Shown here one piece after another: positions 12,071 to 24,984 of a DNA stretch of 64,000 nucleotides (position 1 is the stretch's first letter; every line of letters starts with the position of its first letter). The position numbers and the translations under genes are program-made. Source of the stretch: Climacium dendroides (Eukaryota; Streptophyta; Bryopsida; Hypnales; Climaciaceae); the NCBI GenBank assembly GCA_950106755.1, contig OX467091.1, positions 19,857,538-19,921,537 on the forward strand. The letters run 5' to 3'. Below the pieces are notes generated by a model, which saw only the letters and a program-made list of their open reading frames with translations, had not been told where the DNA came from and ran no database searches.

Positions 12071-12473
12071 AAGCAGTGAGCTCCGTAAACTGGATAACGG
12101 AGTGACGAAGATGTTCCTGGAAAGCACGTTCCTGGAAAGTTCCTGGAAAGTTCCTGCCTTCAGTTTGTATTACAGTGGTCTAAGGTAGAACTACCCATTA
12201 CCACAGAGATTTGCTATCTAGGTACTTTGGAGAAGCTATTTGTCAACACTCATATTTTTCAGAGATTGAATTGTTTGAGAGAAGTCAATTGGAAAAAGAA
12301 CGAAGACATTCCGACAAGAATTGAATTTTTTGTGATTTTTCAAAGCTGAAATGTTAAACTGTGAGAAGACCCTTGTTGATGCATGAACACACCATTGTTG
12401 AAGTGTGGGCTGATGTGTCTACTCCCCGAGTGCATTTGCCATCATGATAAAGGATTAATAAGATTGTGGTAAT

Positions 12474-12920
12474 AAGGTAAACTAGCCCATTGTGGTTTGA
12501 TGACCCATTGTGGTCAACTAGGGAGTGTTTTTTTTCTATTATGTGAAATTTTGGCCTTAATGCATGTAAAAAATGACAGTCATGGATTGATTAGTGACCT
12601 CATTAGGAGGCTTCAACTTTTCAGAGGGAATTCAATGGCAAAAATGACTTTTAAGTCCTTTTTTAGAAAATATTCATAACTACTTGGGGTGAATGACATG
12701 AGCATCATGGAGTCAAATTTTGTTGGTGATGGGATGATCTACAAACTCTTTTGGCCTAAACACTTCAAAAATTCATAACAAATTTATACTTTGTTGAAAA
12801 AATACAATTTCAATTGCTCTCACTATTTCTCACACTTGCCTGTATATGGAAAAAAATTGAAAAATTTCAACAACATGTGGATGAACTCCTAATTTTGACC
12901 ACAATAGGTTGGTTTACCTT
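12474..12920. mobile_element. MITE, 447 bp, AAGGTAAAC-ended family (copy 1)
   Basis: Ends are AAGGTAAACTAGCCCATTGT and the inverse ...GGTTTACCTT, next to T/A-rich flanks. The body is the reverse complement of the insertion at 34224-34668; for example both share a motif built on ttgctctcactatttctcac. No coding capacity. The superfamily is not clear from the ends. Confidence 0.7.
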
Positions 12921-13089
12921 AGATGGGTGAGTGATAGAAATGGGAGGAACCTATAAGTGGCGGAATTTGGTAGACGGTGGTATTGGGCAATTCTACCTTA
13001 ATAAACCTCACTCTCTAAAATAATAAACCTCTTTAATTTAAAGGAGGCAACCCATTTCTAACCACTTAAACTAATAAACCTCTTTAATG

Positions 13090-13405
13090 TAAGGGAAGCA
13101 ACCCATTTCTAACCACTTAAGTAGATAAATGTATTTGCAAGGTAGGTTTCTTTAGTGGGGAAATTTTCCCGTGTGTAAAAATAGAATTTGAAAGATTTCC
13201 ATAATTATTCAAATTTTTATTTCTGAAAAGAAAATTACTATGAATTTTTTAGGTGCAAATTATGTTCAACCCATTCTAGTCATATAGACCTTCTTATTTC
13301 CAACCAAGGGCTAGTTGCAAAATCCACCTAGGGTTAGTTGCAATATTGAGAATTGTGTAGCCAACAATAATGTGCCACAACTGCGTGGGAAATTGTGCCA
13401 TAATT
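13090..13405 (+). repeat. Dispersed ~330-370 bp repeat family (copy A)
   Basis: Starts TAAGGGAAGCAACCCATTTC and continues with the shared blocks acttaag, attactatgaatttttta, ttcaacccattctagtcata, then ccacaactgcgtgggaaatt. Related copies lie at 17204-17675 (split and inverted), 22306-22660 and 55768-56130 (minus). The last is flanked by TAAGGGAG/CTCCCTTA, suggesting a MITE. Confidence 0.65.
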
Positions 13406-16400
13406 TATGATTGCTTATTTCTTCATGCAAAAAAACAGAGTAGAGAATGAGGGAGTGATTAAGAATGGGTTGCTTCCCATAATATTGATAGCTAGTCTCA
13501 ATTTGGGCCACATACAAAATATAATAAGTGACTACCATACATTTGCAGTTGTGTGTGCACGAGAACAAGGAATGTGTTGTTCTGTAATTCAAGTTGATGT
13601 CTACGTGTGCAATGTGTGCAATGTTTTTTGTTTGTAAAATATGTGTCCGATGTTCTTTGATATGTATAGTATAGTGTGAGCTCATTAATGCAACATTTGA
13701 CTGCAAACTTCATTAATGTAATCACCCTTCCTTATTGTAATGACCTCTCTAATGTAATGTATTAGACTAGTCTCAACCCTATTGCTTATTAGAAGTTCTA
13801 TTGTATTACATAGTATAAAGATTTATTCCATTAATGTAGGCAAATAATTAGTGCTCTCAACCAAAGGCTAAAAATGGTTCCAAATGTGATTATCATAATT
13901 AGCTCAAGCTAAAAACACTTCCTAAGCATACTAGAGTTTCAAATTCACCATTATGTTGTTAACATTATTTGTAGCAAGCAAATTGTTTTTATAGAAGTTT
14001 TGTTAAAGTTAACCACATACATTTGGAAACACTAAAGGCTATACTAATATGTCATGTGGTGTTGTAAGCACTACCCAATATGAGGGTCAAATTTGGCATA
14101 AATTAAGTCATTTTTGTAAAAAAAATGCTACATGGCATTTTGTGATCGGTGCATGGTGTAACATGGACCTTTCAATTGTGGTGTGGGAATTCCATTTTGG
14201 CACCACAATGCCAAATCTAACCCTTGCATATGGCCCCTTGGGTATGGTAATATAATATATTAGTATAGCCTTTGGTTGAGATTTTGAGTGGTGATGCTTT
14301 CATACATTGAAAGAAGGATTTACAACTAAAGTATGCATACTCATAATTGCAGTGGATAGATTTTTTGGGTGCTTGTTTATACTTTCTATATATAATAAAC
14401 CACTCTATTAAGGGACTTCACCAACAGAAGCCAACTAAGTACTCTACTCTAAAAGTGACATTTTGAGGACTAGAGCATTATTTAAAAGTTGTTGCTGATC
14501 TAGGTTATTTCAACTATACCAATAATTGACCTTTGCATTTTGATAAACTTAGATGAATGAATGACATTTCATCCATATTTTATAATTTTATAAATTTATA
14601 AAATATAAATAACTTGTTACTCCAATGAAAATTATAATTTTTTTCATTTTAGAAAATTGGCAATTTAAGAAAAATCAAATATAGATATAGTTGTAGTAAA
14701 AAATAGGTCTCATGACTTAGAGCTTCAAGATATAGATATCAATGAAACATGCACACAAAACCAATATTTAGGATGAAATGTTATGTGAGACAATGAAATG
14801 ATCAAATTTTGGGACAATGCAACTTTTCAAATGGAATTAATCAAATTCTTTTTCAAATTTTTTTTCAAATTTTTTTTCAAATTCTTTGATAAGCCATGTA
14901 GGTATATATTGTATTAATAAAGCAATGAGTTTTTTTTTTAAATATCAATCTTTCCAAATATAATAACTTATAATCTTTACAATGGATATCACATAGGTGG
15001 AAGATAAGAACAACATGTCTTTAAGAAGTCAAGTGATTCCTTGTGATGAACTACCGTTGGTCATTAAAAGAAAAATGGGGTCTAAAGAGGACCACAAAGT
15101 TGGACCAATAGAGTTGAAATGTATTGAATTTTTTAAATTAAAAAAAATATAATATTTATAATAATACTTTAATAATTGCATTCCCACTTGTTTTTAACCC
15201 ACTAGGACTTTGATTTTGTGTCTTTTTTTTAATTATAACATCATTGTTGGTGTCAAAGTTTTTTTTTTGCTTTTTAATATCAAATTGCACAAAATAAATA
15301 ATCTGGCTAAAAAATGCCAAAAAACTTGGATGAAATCACCAAAAAACTTCAAATTAAAAAAAATCTTTGATGAAATTGCCAAATTGTGGATGAAAACCAA
15401 ATTATAGGCATGTGATATGTGTTAACATGATTTTTTCTATCCAATTTGTGGATGAATGTTGAAATTTGGACTACCACTATAACATTTTATATTGCCACTT
15501 TAGCATTTCTTAGAAAATGAAAAAAAAATCTTGATTGGTATAGATTGAGGGTCTTTTTTGAAGCCTCGTTCTTCTTATAATGCATCAATTTCTACCCTTG
15601 TTGCATAAGGTAATTTGCTTTAAAAGTGATTATCTTCTTCGAATTGACTCACTATAATTAGCTTTGGAATGGATAGGAAGTGGTCTTTAAATAGTGACTT
15701 CTTTAGCCATTGAGTAGATCAAGGATAAAGTGTTATTTGTTGCAAGAGCCAATTGTTTTCTTTGGTTTCTCCAATATCTCTTTATAAGTTGCAAGGGAAT
15801 GGATTTTAAAAGATGTATAGTTACAAATAGGTTTCTACAATAGAAATCTTTGAAAATTCATAATTAATTCAATAATGCTTCAAAAAATATGAAATCACTT
15901 GTGTGGCATGCTGTATCTATTTTCTTTTTTTGAAAAACGATTTAAAAAATTTCTCATTAGTGTAAGTTCATAAAAATGGTGGAATTTATCCAATAATCCC
16001 ACTAAAAAGTCATGTGCTATAAGTATGTGATTATATGATGTTGGATCTCATTTTACAATATGTAGGGGTCAAACATAACTTTGTTATTGTAGAAATTCAT
16101 CTTTCACTTTTTATTTATAATAACACATCCTTATTAAAGAGGCTTTCTATAAAAATAATATTACTAAAAATATTAAACAACTATCAATTGCAATTCTAGA
16201 ATAAATTAGATTTTCAAGTTGATTTTAAAATTTTGATAATCTTTTGGGTTATAGTTGATTGCATTCAAAGTGATTGTTCTAAAGTATTTTAGAAGGAAGA
16301 GTTGTCATATATTAATACTAATTTAGAAATGTTTACACTTGAAAATTTGAGATTGCATTTGGTATCTATATAACTAGCAAATTGGCCAATTGCAATTTGC

Positions 16401-17203
16401 TAGCCAATTTGAATTAAGAAACTAATTAAGTCTAAAAAATTATTTTTATAAAAAAAAATTGAGAAGCTGCGTAGGTTTATTTTGTAATAATAATAAACTA
16501 ATGATTTTTTTAAATGTCAATTTTCCAAAATAGAAGAACTTTTGATCTTTACATGGGCAATAAAATTAGTTACATCAATACATTTCTAGATTTTTGATGA
16601 AATGTCATTCTACTCATCTAAATACTATTAACTTTGTTCACACAATCCATAGAATTGCATGCTATAAGTTTTTAATTATATGGTATCAAAATTATCTTTA
16701 CAAACCATATGGATCAAATACAAGTACGGAATTGCAACAATTGACCCTTCAAATCCTGTGACCCTTCATTTGTAATTAGAAAATTTCATTCCAAGAGGCC
16801 TATTCTACTACATATAATTAAGCTTAGATTGTGTAAGTGGTTGGTTGGATGCAATTGCCACTGTCCTAATAGGTACAACAAAGGTGGGAGATAAGAACAA
16901 CATGGTCATTACAAGAAAATGGGGCATGAAGGGGACCACAAAGTTGAACCAACAATGATGTTGTCTATCGATTATTTTAGTTAAATAAAATATAATAATA
17001 GTAATAACAATAATAATAATAAATAATAATAATAATAGAATAATAGAATCCCACTATCTAGGATTGTGATTTTAAAAAATTTTTAAATTTAAATTTTTTA
17101 ATTATGACATCATTGTTGTTTTAGATTTTGGAAACTTCATCAAGCTTCATTCTTCTTGTAATGAATTCTTGATTGCCTTACATTGGAAGAGCTAAGGTAG
17201 CCG

Positions 17204-17675
17204 ACCCTTTTCGACCACTTAAGCAATTCAACATATTTGTTGTATGAGTGTTGTATGGGTATAGTGAGGGGAATTTTTTCCGGTTTATAGAAATAGATTT
17301 TAGAAGGACTTCATTTTTTTTTAAATATTTTTTTCCTCAAAAACAAAATTACTATGAATTTTTGTGTGAAGATTCCGTTCAACCTATTCTTGTTATATAG
17401 ATCACCATATTTCCAACCATAGGTTGATTACAAAATTGACCATGCTTCCATGAAGGGGATAATTGTAATTTCTAATGTACATCTTGTGATCATTATATAG
17501 TAGCTAACCCATTTCCAACCATGACCCCATTTCCAATCTATATAATAAAATTCTGGAAAAATACACAACCCTTCCAAACTCTATTTCTATACATGGGAAA
17601 AATTCTGAATTCAAAATTTTGTGCTCCAAATATGCATAATTGCTTAAGTGGTTGAAAATTGGTCAGCTACCTTGT
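17204..17675. repeat. Dispersed ~350 bp repeat (copy B), two arms in opposite orientation
   Basis: Bases 17204-17445 read in the orientation of copy A, while 17520-17675 read in the reverse orientation (the block ending attgcttaagtggttg). This gives an inverted arrangement of two partial copies. Confidence 0.55.
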
Positions 17676-19554
17676 GCTTTCAATGTACACCTCCCAAATG
17701 TTTGTGCTGCGTGAGTTGTCACCTAAACCACAACTGATCAGAAATATGACAGCCTAACTTGCAAAAATGGATACCTGATTGGAAAGAGGTCAGCTACTTG
17801 ATGAGATGGATTTACGAACCCTACGTAAAGAATAGAGAAACCTCTACAACTTGACAATCAAGAATTTGTTTACATTGGTTCCAATCTCACGAGATGGCTT
17901 ACATTCCAGCTTGCTTTCCACAATTCTTCACAAATGATTGATTATAAATACTTAGCAGACACAATTCAAATCATTCCTTTGATAAAACCTTGGATAATAG
18001 ACGATGGTGAAGGTACCCATAACCAATCAAATAAGCAATTCTGGACATGGTCTAGAGTGTTGCAAGGGAAAGCAAATATTTTCAAAGGTGCATTGATAGA
18101 AATGACGGGGATTGCAAAAAATTTGGTAATTTCAATGCTTGAACTGAAATTACTATGAATTTTGGGAGGCAAAAAGTGCTTTAGATCCATAGACAATTAC
18201 TAGACGCTTCTAATTCCAATCTTAGCCAATCTACTTTCTTACTCACTATTTCCTGCTTTCATGCTCACCACTTTGGGGCATGTCTCATGACCTTATTAGT
18301 TGGAACGCATTCCAAGGCTTGGTTGGAAATGGAACCTAGCCTTGGTGGGAAATAGAACACCCTACAAGTTGCACATGGGTACTAAAATGGATACCTCTAC
18401 TTTAGTTTGTAAATTGTACATCCATCTTCCAATCTATTGTATTGTACAATGGGGTGTGCACTCCAAAATGAGGGGAATTTCAAATTGCGTTGGACTCACA
18501 CTAAAGTCTGCTTTTATCATCATTACAAACACACATATGTAATTGAAAATCACACAAAGAGTAACTTGATGTTTTCTATATACTATAGTATCTAGTGTTG
18601 CCAACATTTGTGAAAATTAGGTGTATTCAATGGTACATATAAGAAATGAACCTTCATAATTGCTTTAGAGATACTTATTCCTATACCACTTGAATTGCTT
18701 GTATGATTTCATGCTTGTTCTTCACCCAAATGCAAAAAATCTTTGTCTATCCTCCAAAGGTTCTCTATGAATTGGTAGATAATACATATAAGGAATCCAA
18801 ATTGTGATATAATTTTAAATTATTAATTTTTCACTTGTTATGAAGTTGAAGTGCACTTCATTACAATTCCAACACAATTTGCAGTTTCAAGATTGTTCAT
18901 TTTTTAGCACACTAGAGCTTTCAAAAGTTGTTGAACTTTCTAGTGACAATTGATTGAAAAATTTGTAATTGAACTATACCCCACCATACAATTGTACAAT
19001 AAGGTAGTTTGCTCTTAAAGTGACCATTTAGGAGCTGATTGCCTTTTGAGGGAAGCTAAACTCCATGAAACAACTTTCAGTAAATTTTTGTAAGAAGGAA
19101 AATAGAATTGGCATCTAACCCAAGTCGTTTCATATTTTTGGAATTAGTTACAAATTTTTTAAGTTGCAATGCAGTGGTCACTAAAAGCAACCACCTCCTG
19201 AAATGTACACTATTGGTACATTGAAGAAAGCAAAATGAACCTGTGTCATGCTCACTTTTAGAGCAGGGTCGGGGTCGGTTTTAGAGCAGACTACCTGACA
19301 TGTGCTTGAGCAGGCCTAAGGATCACTTCAGAAAATTGAGGTTGAACGGCGAATTCAGTCAATGCTACAGAAAATACAAGAATTTCTACACTCTTTCAAG
19401 AGAATACCAAAGCCGTTGAGCGGCTTCCATCAGCTAGAATACATTCTGCAACTAGGAACACGTAACTGAAATTTAGTCGATTGCAATCTCTCCGTGTCCA
19501 CGATCTGCATTGCTGTCAAAAACTCTCACCAAAACCAAATAAATAACTAGACCC

Positions 19555-20737
19555 TCAAGGATTGAATGCTTCAGGTGGTGGAGGCACAAGGATGATGCCC
19601 CGAGTGTCGAGTAATTGAACGAGCACGAGGTATCCAACTCCTAGCAACACAGATATAACCCCTGTCACAATGGCTGTTCTTTGCCCTTTCTTCACCTCTG
19701 CCTCGGCTGCAATCCATAGTTACTGAAACGGTTAGTGAACTGAGCCATAGACATGACTCAACATTCTTTAAGAGTTGCCTCCGCAGGTATAGAATTTGTT
19801 TTATGGAAAAGATTCTAGACACAATATTGAACTCGTGAAAATCCTCGCAAAGTCATGCTCAAATTGGTTAGAAACTCCATATGCTGATTCTCTACAGTGA
19901 TTGAAACATTTTTTCAATTTGAGTTTGAACAAGGGTGAGTGGTCCCAACTGCTCTAGAATTTTATGGATGCTTGTAATTCAAGTGCGACAATTTACCTTG
20001 AACTCGTTTCTCGCTTACGGCGGGTTTGGTCACCTCGGAGATTGAGCTTGGCGCCTCGCTCACATCTTTCGTCTCATCCCCTTCGTTGGAACTCGCGGCA
20101 ACAATGTAAGGCTTCGCTCGCCTAGCATTGGTTTGGGTGCGCCATGAAGCTGGCAAAATCATGGAGCGTTAAAAAAGAAAAATTCTTCTCCAATATACAA
20201 GAAGCATACCAAGTTACCAGCATCAGCTACGCTATGACCCAAATTACCTGCAGCTCTAGAAGAATCCTCAATTCTTGAATTGGCGCTGATCAATAGTCCG
20301 CCTCTTCTATGTCCTCCCTGCAATAAAGTTGGACCAACCACGAATGAGAAGATTATATATCCCTACTGTAAGAAACTAGTTGTCTTCGAAAGCATCTTCC
20401 ATTTCAGAAACCCTAAAGAAGCCACGTTGCAAAAGCCATTCCACAAAATGTTCCAAATTCTGCCTGGGATGAATGATCTGCGGAGAAATTTCTACTCTTA
20501 TCCTAATCTATTGTCATGAGCTACCACAAGCGGCGAATTGAACGAGGATCGATACATTTCGCACGTTCACAAACTACTTGCAACCTATTTGAACAGAATA
20601 CGCTCGAAAATTGCGAAAAGAGGATAATTAAGAGACAAAATCGATCTCACCTGTTGCGAGAATGAATGGGGCCGCTGCGAACAGCAGCTGAGACTCAAAA
20701 TGGGCGACTGTACTACCAATGCCACAGCCTGCGCCAT
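19555..20737 (-). CDS. Conserved plastid single-span membrane protein, unknown function, four exons
   Basis: Exons on the minus strand are 20651-20737, 20248-20317, 19997-20149 and 19555-19706. All have GT-AG ends and consistent phases (0, 1, 1), giving 153 residues. The N-terminus MAQAVALVVQSPILSLSCC is a typical plastid transit peptide. The middle is charged and low complexity (residues about 55-105). One membrane span follows, TAIVTGVISVLLGVGYLVLV, then QLLDTRG and a proline-rich end PPPPEAFNP. I do not recognise a named family, although the last exon looks strongly conserved. Exons 1 and 2 duplicate those of the FKBP gene 8 kb away. The start ATG at 20737 is the first in frame with the transit peptide that aligns between both copies. 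Confidence 0.87.
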
Positions 20738-20860
20738 TGCTGCACCAAGCTCAGAAACGCTCTGTGAGTTTACAATGGCGCAATCGGAAGCTCGCAAGCT
20801 TTGGCAATCCAAGGCTCCAAGCACAACCCACGAAAGGTCCAACGAGCCGAAGTGGATAAG
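20243..20860 (-). repeat. Duplicated 5' gene segment (copy 2, plastid membrane protein gene)
   Basis: Counterpart of 11434-12070: exon 1, intron 1, exon 2 and some 5' flank. Here the exon 1 donor is the strong GTGAGA, where the FKBP copy has GTCCAA. Confidence 0.8.
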
Positions 20861-21044
20861 GAAATAGAGGAATTACAATACGGGTTGTCACACTTTCTCC
20901 GAGAATGAAACTTCTATGAAGAATGAGAAGGTATGGAGTGAAAAGAGGAGACTATCCATGAAGGTGTGACACAAATTTTGTATCCTGTGCAGAATGGAGA
21001 ATGAGATTTACCTGCGCAAATTATGAAGCTCTTGAACGCGAATC

Positions 21045-21400
21045 CGCCTGTGTCAGAGCTGCTCCTCTTTCAATTTGAATCATGCATTCTCGATCGCTAC
21101 GAAAATCCAAACCCCAAGTAAGCCCCAAGTCTTTTGGATTTTAGAAGATGAGCAGGAATTCCAATGCTTTTCGATGAAGGAACTAAAGAAAAAAGCTCTA
21201 CAGAGAAATGACACCAGCAACAAGAGCAAACATCCAACACCAACCCACCTGTGTCAATAGCTCCACCTCTTTCAATCCCTGCGTGCTCAATCGCTATAAA
21301 ACTCCGAACACTAAGCCCCAATCTTCTGGATTTTATAGAATGAGCAGGAATTCTAATGATTTTCTTCGAAAACTAAAACAAAAGATTACACAGGAATGAC
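21045..21400. repeat. Two direct ~150 bp repeats about 200 bp apart
   Basis: The block at about 21049-21190 recurs at about 21248-21390. Both copies contain cctctttcaat, cgctata/cgctacga, agccccaa and ttttggatttta (or its variant) followed by gatgagcaggaatt or its variant. Their position 0.3 kb upstream of a duplicated gene start suggests one more round of local duplication. Confidence 0.6.
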
Positions 21401-21423
21401 AGAGTAGTGCAGCGCGGCGTGAA

Positions 21424-21984
21424 TCACCTGACAGAAGGGCGAGCAAAAACGTGAAATGGATTCTCGGGATGCAGAAAAAACCAACTGAATGGGGCAGCTT
21501 CAGTTCCGCATTTATGCGGCCACGGAGGATTGACCCCCTCATTGCGGATGGATAGAGGGATGGGAGGTTCCAGCTCCCTGTCCCGTCGTTCCCTTACCAG
21601 CCGTTCCCTGAGTCTCTGTTCCCGCCGCTGATAATCCAGCTCCCCTCCGACCTCCCGCCTCCGCCGCTGCAACGATCTGGTGCATCTGGTGCCTCGTTGA
21701 TTCTCGATCTGCTCTGTGGATTCTCGATCTATCTGGAGAAGCTGTTCTGTGGATTCTCGATCTGCTGCGGACGAGGTGCGTTGATCGAGCTTCCGTTTCA
21801 CAGGAGGCTTTATTGTTTTGCTTCGTTTTGTGGGTGTGGATTCTAGCTCGATCTGGTGCGGATTCTCGATTCTACTGGAGCCACTGATGAGAGTGTTCGC
21901 ATTGTCAGGGAGCTGCCGCAGGTGAAACACTCGAAGCTTGCTCGTCGGGGGAAGAAGATCAAAGAAGAGAAGGTTCGCAAACAT
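21424..21984 (-). CDS. Possible ORF of 186 codons, unrecognised
   Basis: A basic, Arg- and Glu-rich frame with internal repetition (RESTEQ twice within about 15 residues). The DNA behind it holds repeated ggattctcgatct units at about 21710-21870, so the frame may be a by-product of repetition. No family is recognised and no splice context is evident. Low confidence as a gene. Confidence 0.2.
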   Translation of the reverse strand: MFANLLFFDLLPPTSKLRVFHLRQLPDNANTLISGSSRIENPHQIELESTPTKRSKTIKPPVKRKLDQRTSSAADRESTEQLLQIDRESTEQIENQRGTRCTRSLQRRRREVGGELDYQRREQRLRERLVRERRDRELEPPIPLSIRNEGVNPPWPHKCGTEAAPFSWFFLHPENPFHVFARPSVR

Positions 21985-22305
21985 TAATCAAATTTGGAAA
22001 GAAAAAAAAAACATTCCTCGGTGTGAGTTTACCCCCTCCCCATCGTTGCAACCATTCAGCCAGTTTGTTGGATTATGTTCGCTTGAAACCTGAAAAGATA
22101 GGAAACCCACTATTGTTCTCTACTGAACTTGGATGTTTGAGTGGCAAGTTTGAAAAACCTCCTCGGAAACAGAATCGAAACTCAACACGCCTCAGTCTGT
22201 GGAACATCGATCAGCAAATGCTCATTGTTAGGCAGGATACTCAACTGCCCCGGCCTGTGAGGATTTCCTAGTCCAAACACCTTTCAATGATTTATTAGGG
22301 GTATG

Positions 22306-22660
22306 GGATGACGACCCATTTCCAACTACTTAAGCAATTATGCATATTTAGAGCACAGATTTTTTGTGTGCAGAATTTTTCCCATGTGTAGAAATAAAGT
22401 TTGGAACAATTGCATATTTTTCCAGAAATTTTATTACACGAAACGTATTTACTACAAATTTATTTATAGAAGATTTTCTTCAACCTATAATGGTTATATA
22501 GACCTTTCTATTCTTGACCATAGGCTTATTGCAAAATCGACTTAGGATTGGTTGCAATATTGACAGCCTCATAGCCAATCATAATGTGCTACAACTACTC
22601 CTCGAACTACGTCACAACTCATGGAAACAGGGTAGTCTATAAGTTGGAAATGGGGTAAGG
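22306..22660 (+). repeat. Dispersed ~350 bp repeat (copy C)
   Basis: Begins near gacccatttccaactactta and ends near ggaaatggggtaaggtaggt. It shares the tatagaccttt, attgcaaaatcgac and aatcataatgtgc blocks with copies A and D. Confidence 0.6.
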
Positions 22661-23999
22661 TAGGTACACCCAAATGTGCCACTGACCTTAAACCGCCATC
22701 TATACTATATGTACATCTCCAAAACTAGTTATGTACCTATGTGGAAGAAACGCTTTCAAAACTAAACTTTGTTCCTTAATAACTTTTGCATACAGTATCC
22801 AAATGCCACGTTCTCTAGTGCATTAGAACCTCCTTTCACTTGCCAACAACAACATATGAAAATTTGACCAGTCTAATAATAGAAAATAGACTCAATAACA
22901 AAAAGTGGCGGTTTTGGGTGTACCTACCTTAATGGTTGGAAATGGGTTGGCTACTCTAGTCACACCTTCTTCATTGCACATCCATTCTTTTGAAAATGGG
23001 GACATGGAGGCTCTCCATTGGCTCTCGGTGGCAGAATATTTTTTTTGCATAATCTTTTCTACATCCATTGTTCTCCTCCAAGGGTGAATAATTGGGCATG
23101 AACTGTTTTTTTTGGATTTATATGCAGGAAAAACAATTTCTAAAGAAATTTGCCTTTTTTTAAAATTACAACAAAATTTGTGACCATGAGAGCCTACCCA
23201 AATTCCATTTTGTCTCCCAAGGGGACAACAGGACTTTATAAGTTCAAGTACATTACATTCTTAACTTTTAAGGTAATTGACAAGAAACAATTTATTCTAT
23301 CAAATATAACAAGCTACAAGTAAGAAATAATTTTTTAGAATGTGAGGCGAACTTAATATCTAGTTTTGTACACCAAATTAGTCAATCTTTAGGTATTTTT
23401 GCAATTGTTAGTTGTATGGATTCCACATGCAACCTCAATTTTTCAAGTGTCAAAATTTGTCATTGAGTATTAATTCAACAACTTTTCACTTAAAAATACT
23501 TCACTTCTAATGCAATCAACCAAAACCCAAAAAACTACCAAATTTTTAGATTCAACTTCAAAATCTAACTTATTCTAGAATTGCAATTGAGAGTTGTTGA
23601 ATTCTTTTAGTAATATTGTCTTTGTGTCAAGTCTCTTTAATTAGAATAGATAATTATAAGTCAAAAGTTAAATATCAATTACCACAATAACAAAGTTGTA
23701 TTTGCCCCCATGGTTGGAAGATCTCTATCTCTAAGAACTCTAGTGCCCTTATCAACCAAGTGGAGTTTGTCCAATTCCATGATACAAATTTACCATCTGG
23801 ATATATTTATCAAGGCAAACTTTCCTTATCCACTAAAGCATATTTCATCATGAATTAATTCATCCCTCATTGCAATCATCAACAAAAGGTCATAACAAAG
23901 GTTGTGACTCAATCATCATAAATTCTTCACCTATCAATGCATTTATTCATCAAAGGTATGTATCATACTATCATACTACTAAAATCACAAGGTTTTTCG

Positions 24000-24138
24000 T
24001 AATATCACATTTTAACATTGTATGATATTACAAAGGTCTAATATCTCTATAATATCACATTGTAACACAATGTGATATTATAGAGTTTCAACGGCCATTT
24101 CACCTCTGTAATGTCACACAATGTAAAATGTGATATTA
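24000..24138. repeat. Three consecutive short palindromes
   Basis: Hairpin 1 is about 24001-24030 (imperfect). Hairpin 2 is 24048-24082, a perfect 16-bp stem TATAATATCACATTGT with loop AAC. Hairpin 3 is about 24109-24138 (imperfect). All three are variants of the same TAATATCACA...TGTGATATTA motif, spaced about 55 bases apart. Confidence 0.8.
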
Positions 24139-24889
24139 TGGAAGTTTGGCTTCACACTTCATTTTACTTCCATAATTCTATGATTTGAATGTTGAAGTTT
24201 TGAATGTTCTCAATTCTAATGTTCTTTTTTTACTACCAAATGATTTGAAGCTTTATTAGATTGAAGCAATTTTGGATTTTACAACAAAGTATTTACAAAG
24301 TCTTTGCAATTTGACAAATTTGCATTTCAATTCTTCAATTTTGATCACCATTGTTTGTAAGTGAAGAAATTTATCAAGTGGTGGTGTTCTTGAGCTCAAC
24401 AATATCTCCAAAGTATTTTCTTTACATTCATTTTGAGTAAACTTGAATTCATGTATCAAATGGTAATTTGAACATTGAGTTTCATTTGAACAATTTGAGT
24501 GTAATTTGAGCTTTAATTCAATCTAATTTCAAAAAGATTGATGTAATTAGAGTCAAATTAGAGCCAAATTGATGAAAGTAATATAGTTAATGTGTAGCAA
24601 AGCAAGCGCCAACCGCTAGTATATAACTAAATATATGAAACTAGGTATGTAATATACTCCATTTTAGCAATATAATTGAAGTTAGAATTCTTATTCACAT
24701 TTCTATTTCCATTATGGAAAGTAGGTTTCATGACTTGAAGATTGATGGTATGGATAACAAACATGCACACAAGTCCAATATTTAGTTGAATGAAATGCTA
24801 CTTGAGACAATTGAAGGTTCAAACTTTGGGCCAATGCAATTTTAAAATGGAATAAATCAACTTCTTTATTCAACAATTCTTTGAGAAGC

Positions 24890-24891
<2 letters not shown>

Positions 24892-24980
<89 letters not shown>
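24892..24980. repeat. (AT)n microsatellite
   Basis: About 85 bases of uninterrupted AT dinucleotides. It lies inside a dispersed repeat whose other copy (about 14900) has only the short gtatatat stretch at this place, so it expanded after dispersal. Confidence 0.97.

Positions 24981-24984
<4 letters not shown>

Larger units (their letters stand above)
12921..19554. other. AT-rich spacer with dispersed repeats, no gene supported
   Basis: Very AT-rich, with many homopolymer runs. Besides the entries listed separately, it holds two members of a ~500-bp family (14695-15140 and 16455-16990; third member 24715-25500) and a ~400-bp family member at 18002-18405 (others at 55135-55535, 55560-55775 and 56390-56530). 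Open frames are short and without motif. Confidence 0.55.

Noticed and set aside
21424..21984. 186-codon frame as a confident gene
   Set aside because: Low-complexity, repeat-derived composition and no recognisable family; kept only as a low-confidence entry.
24000..24138. CRISPR-like array (three regularly spaced palindromes)
   Set aside because: Only three diverged hairpins in a eukaryotic nuclear context, with no spacers of constant length and no cas genes.
24892..24980. Replication origin or scaffold-attachment site at the AT run
   Set aside because: A plain dinucleotide microsatellite explains it; no other evidence.
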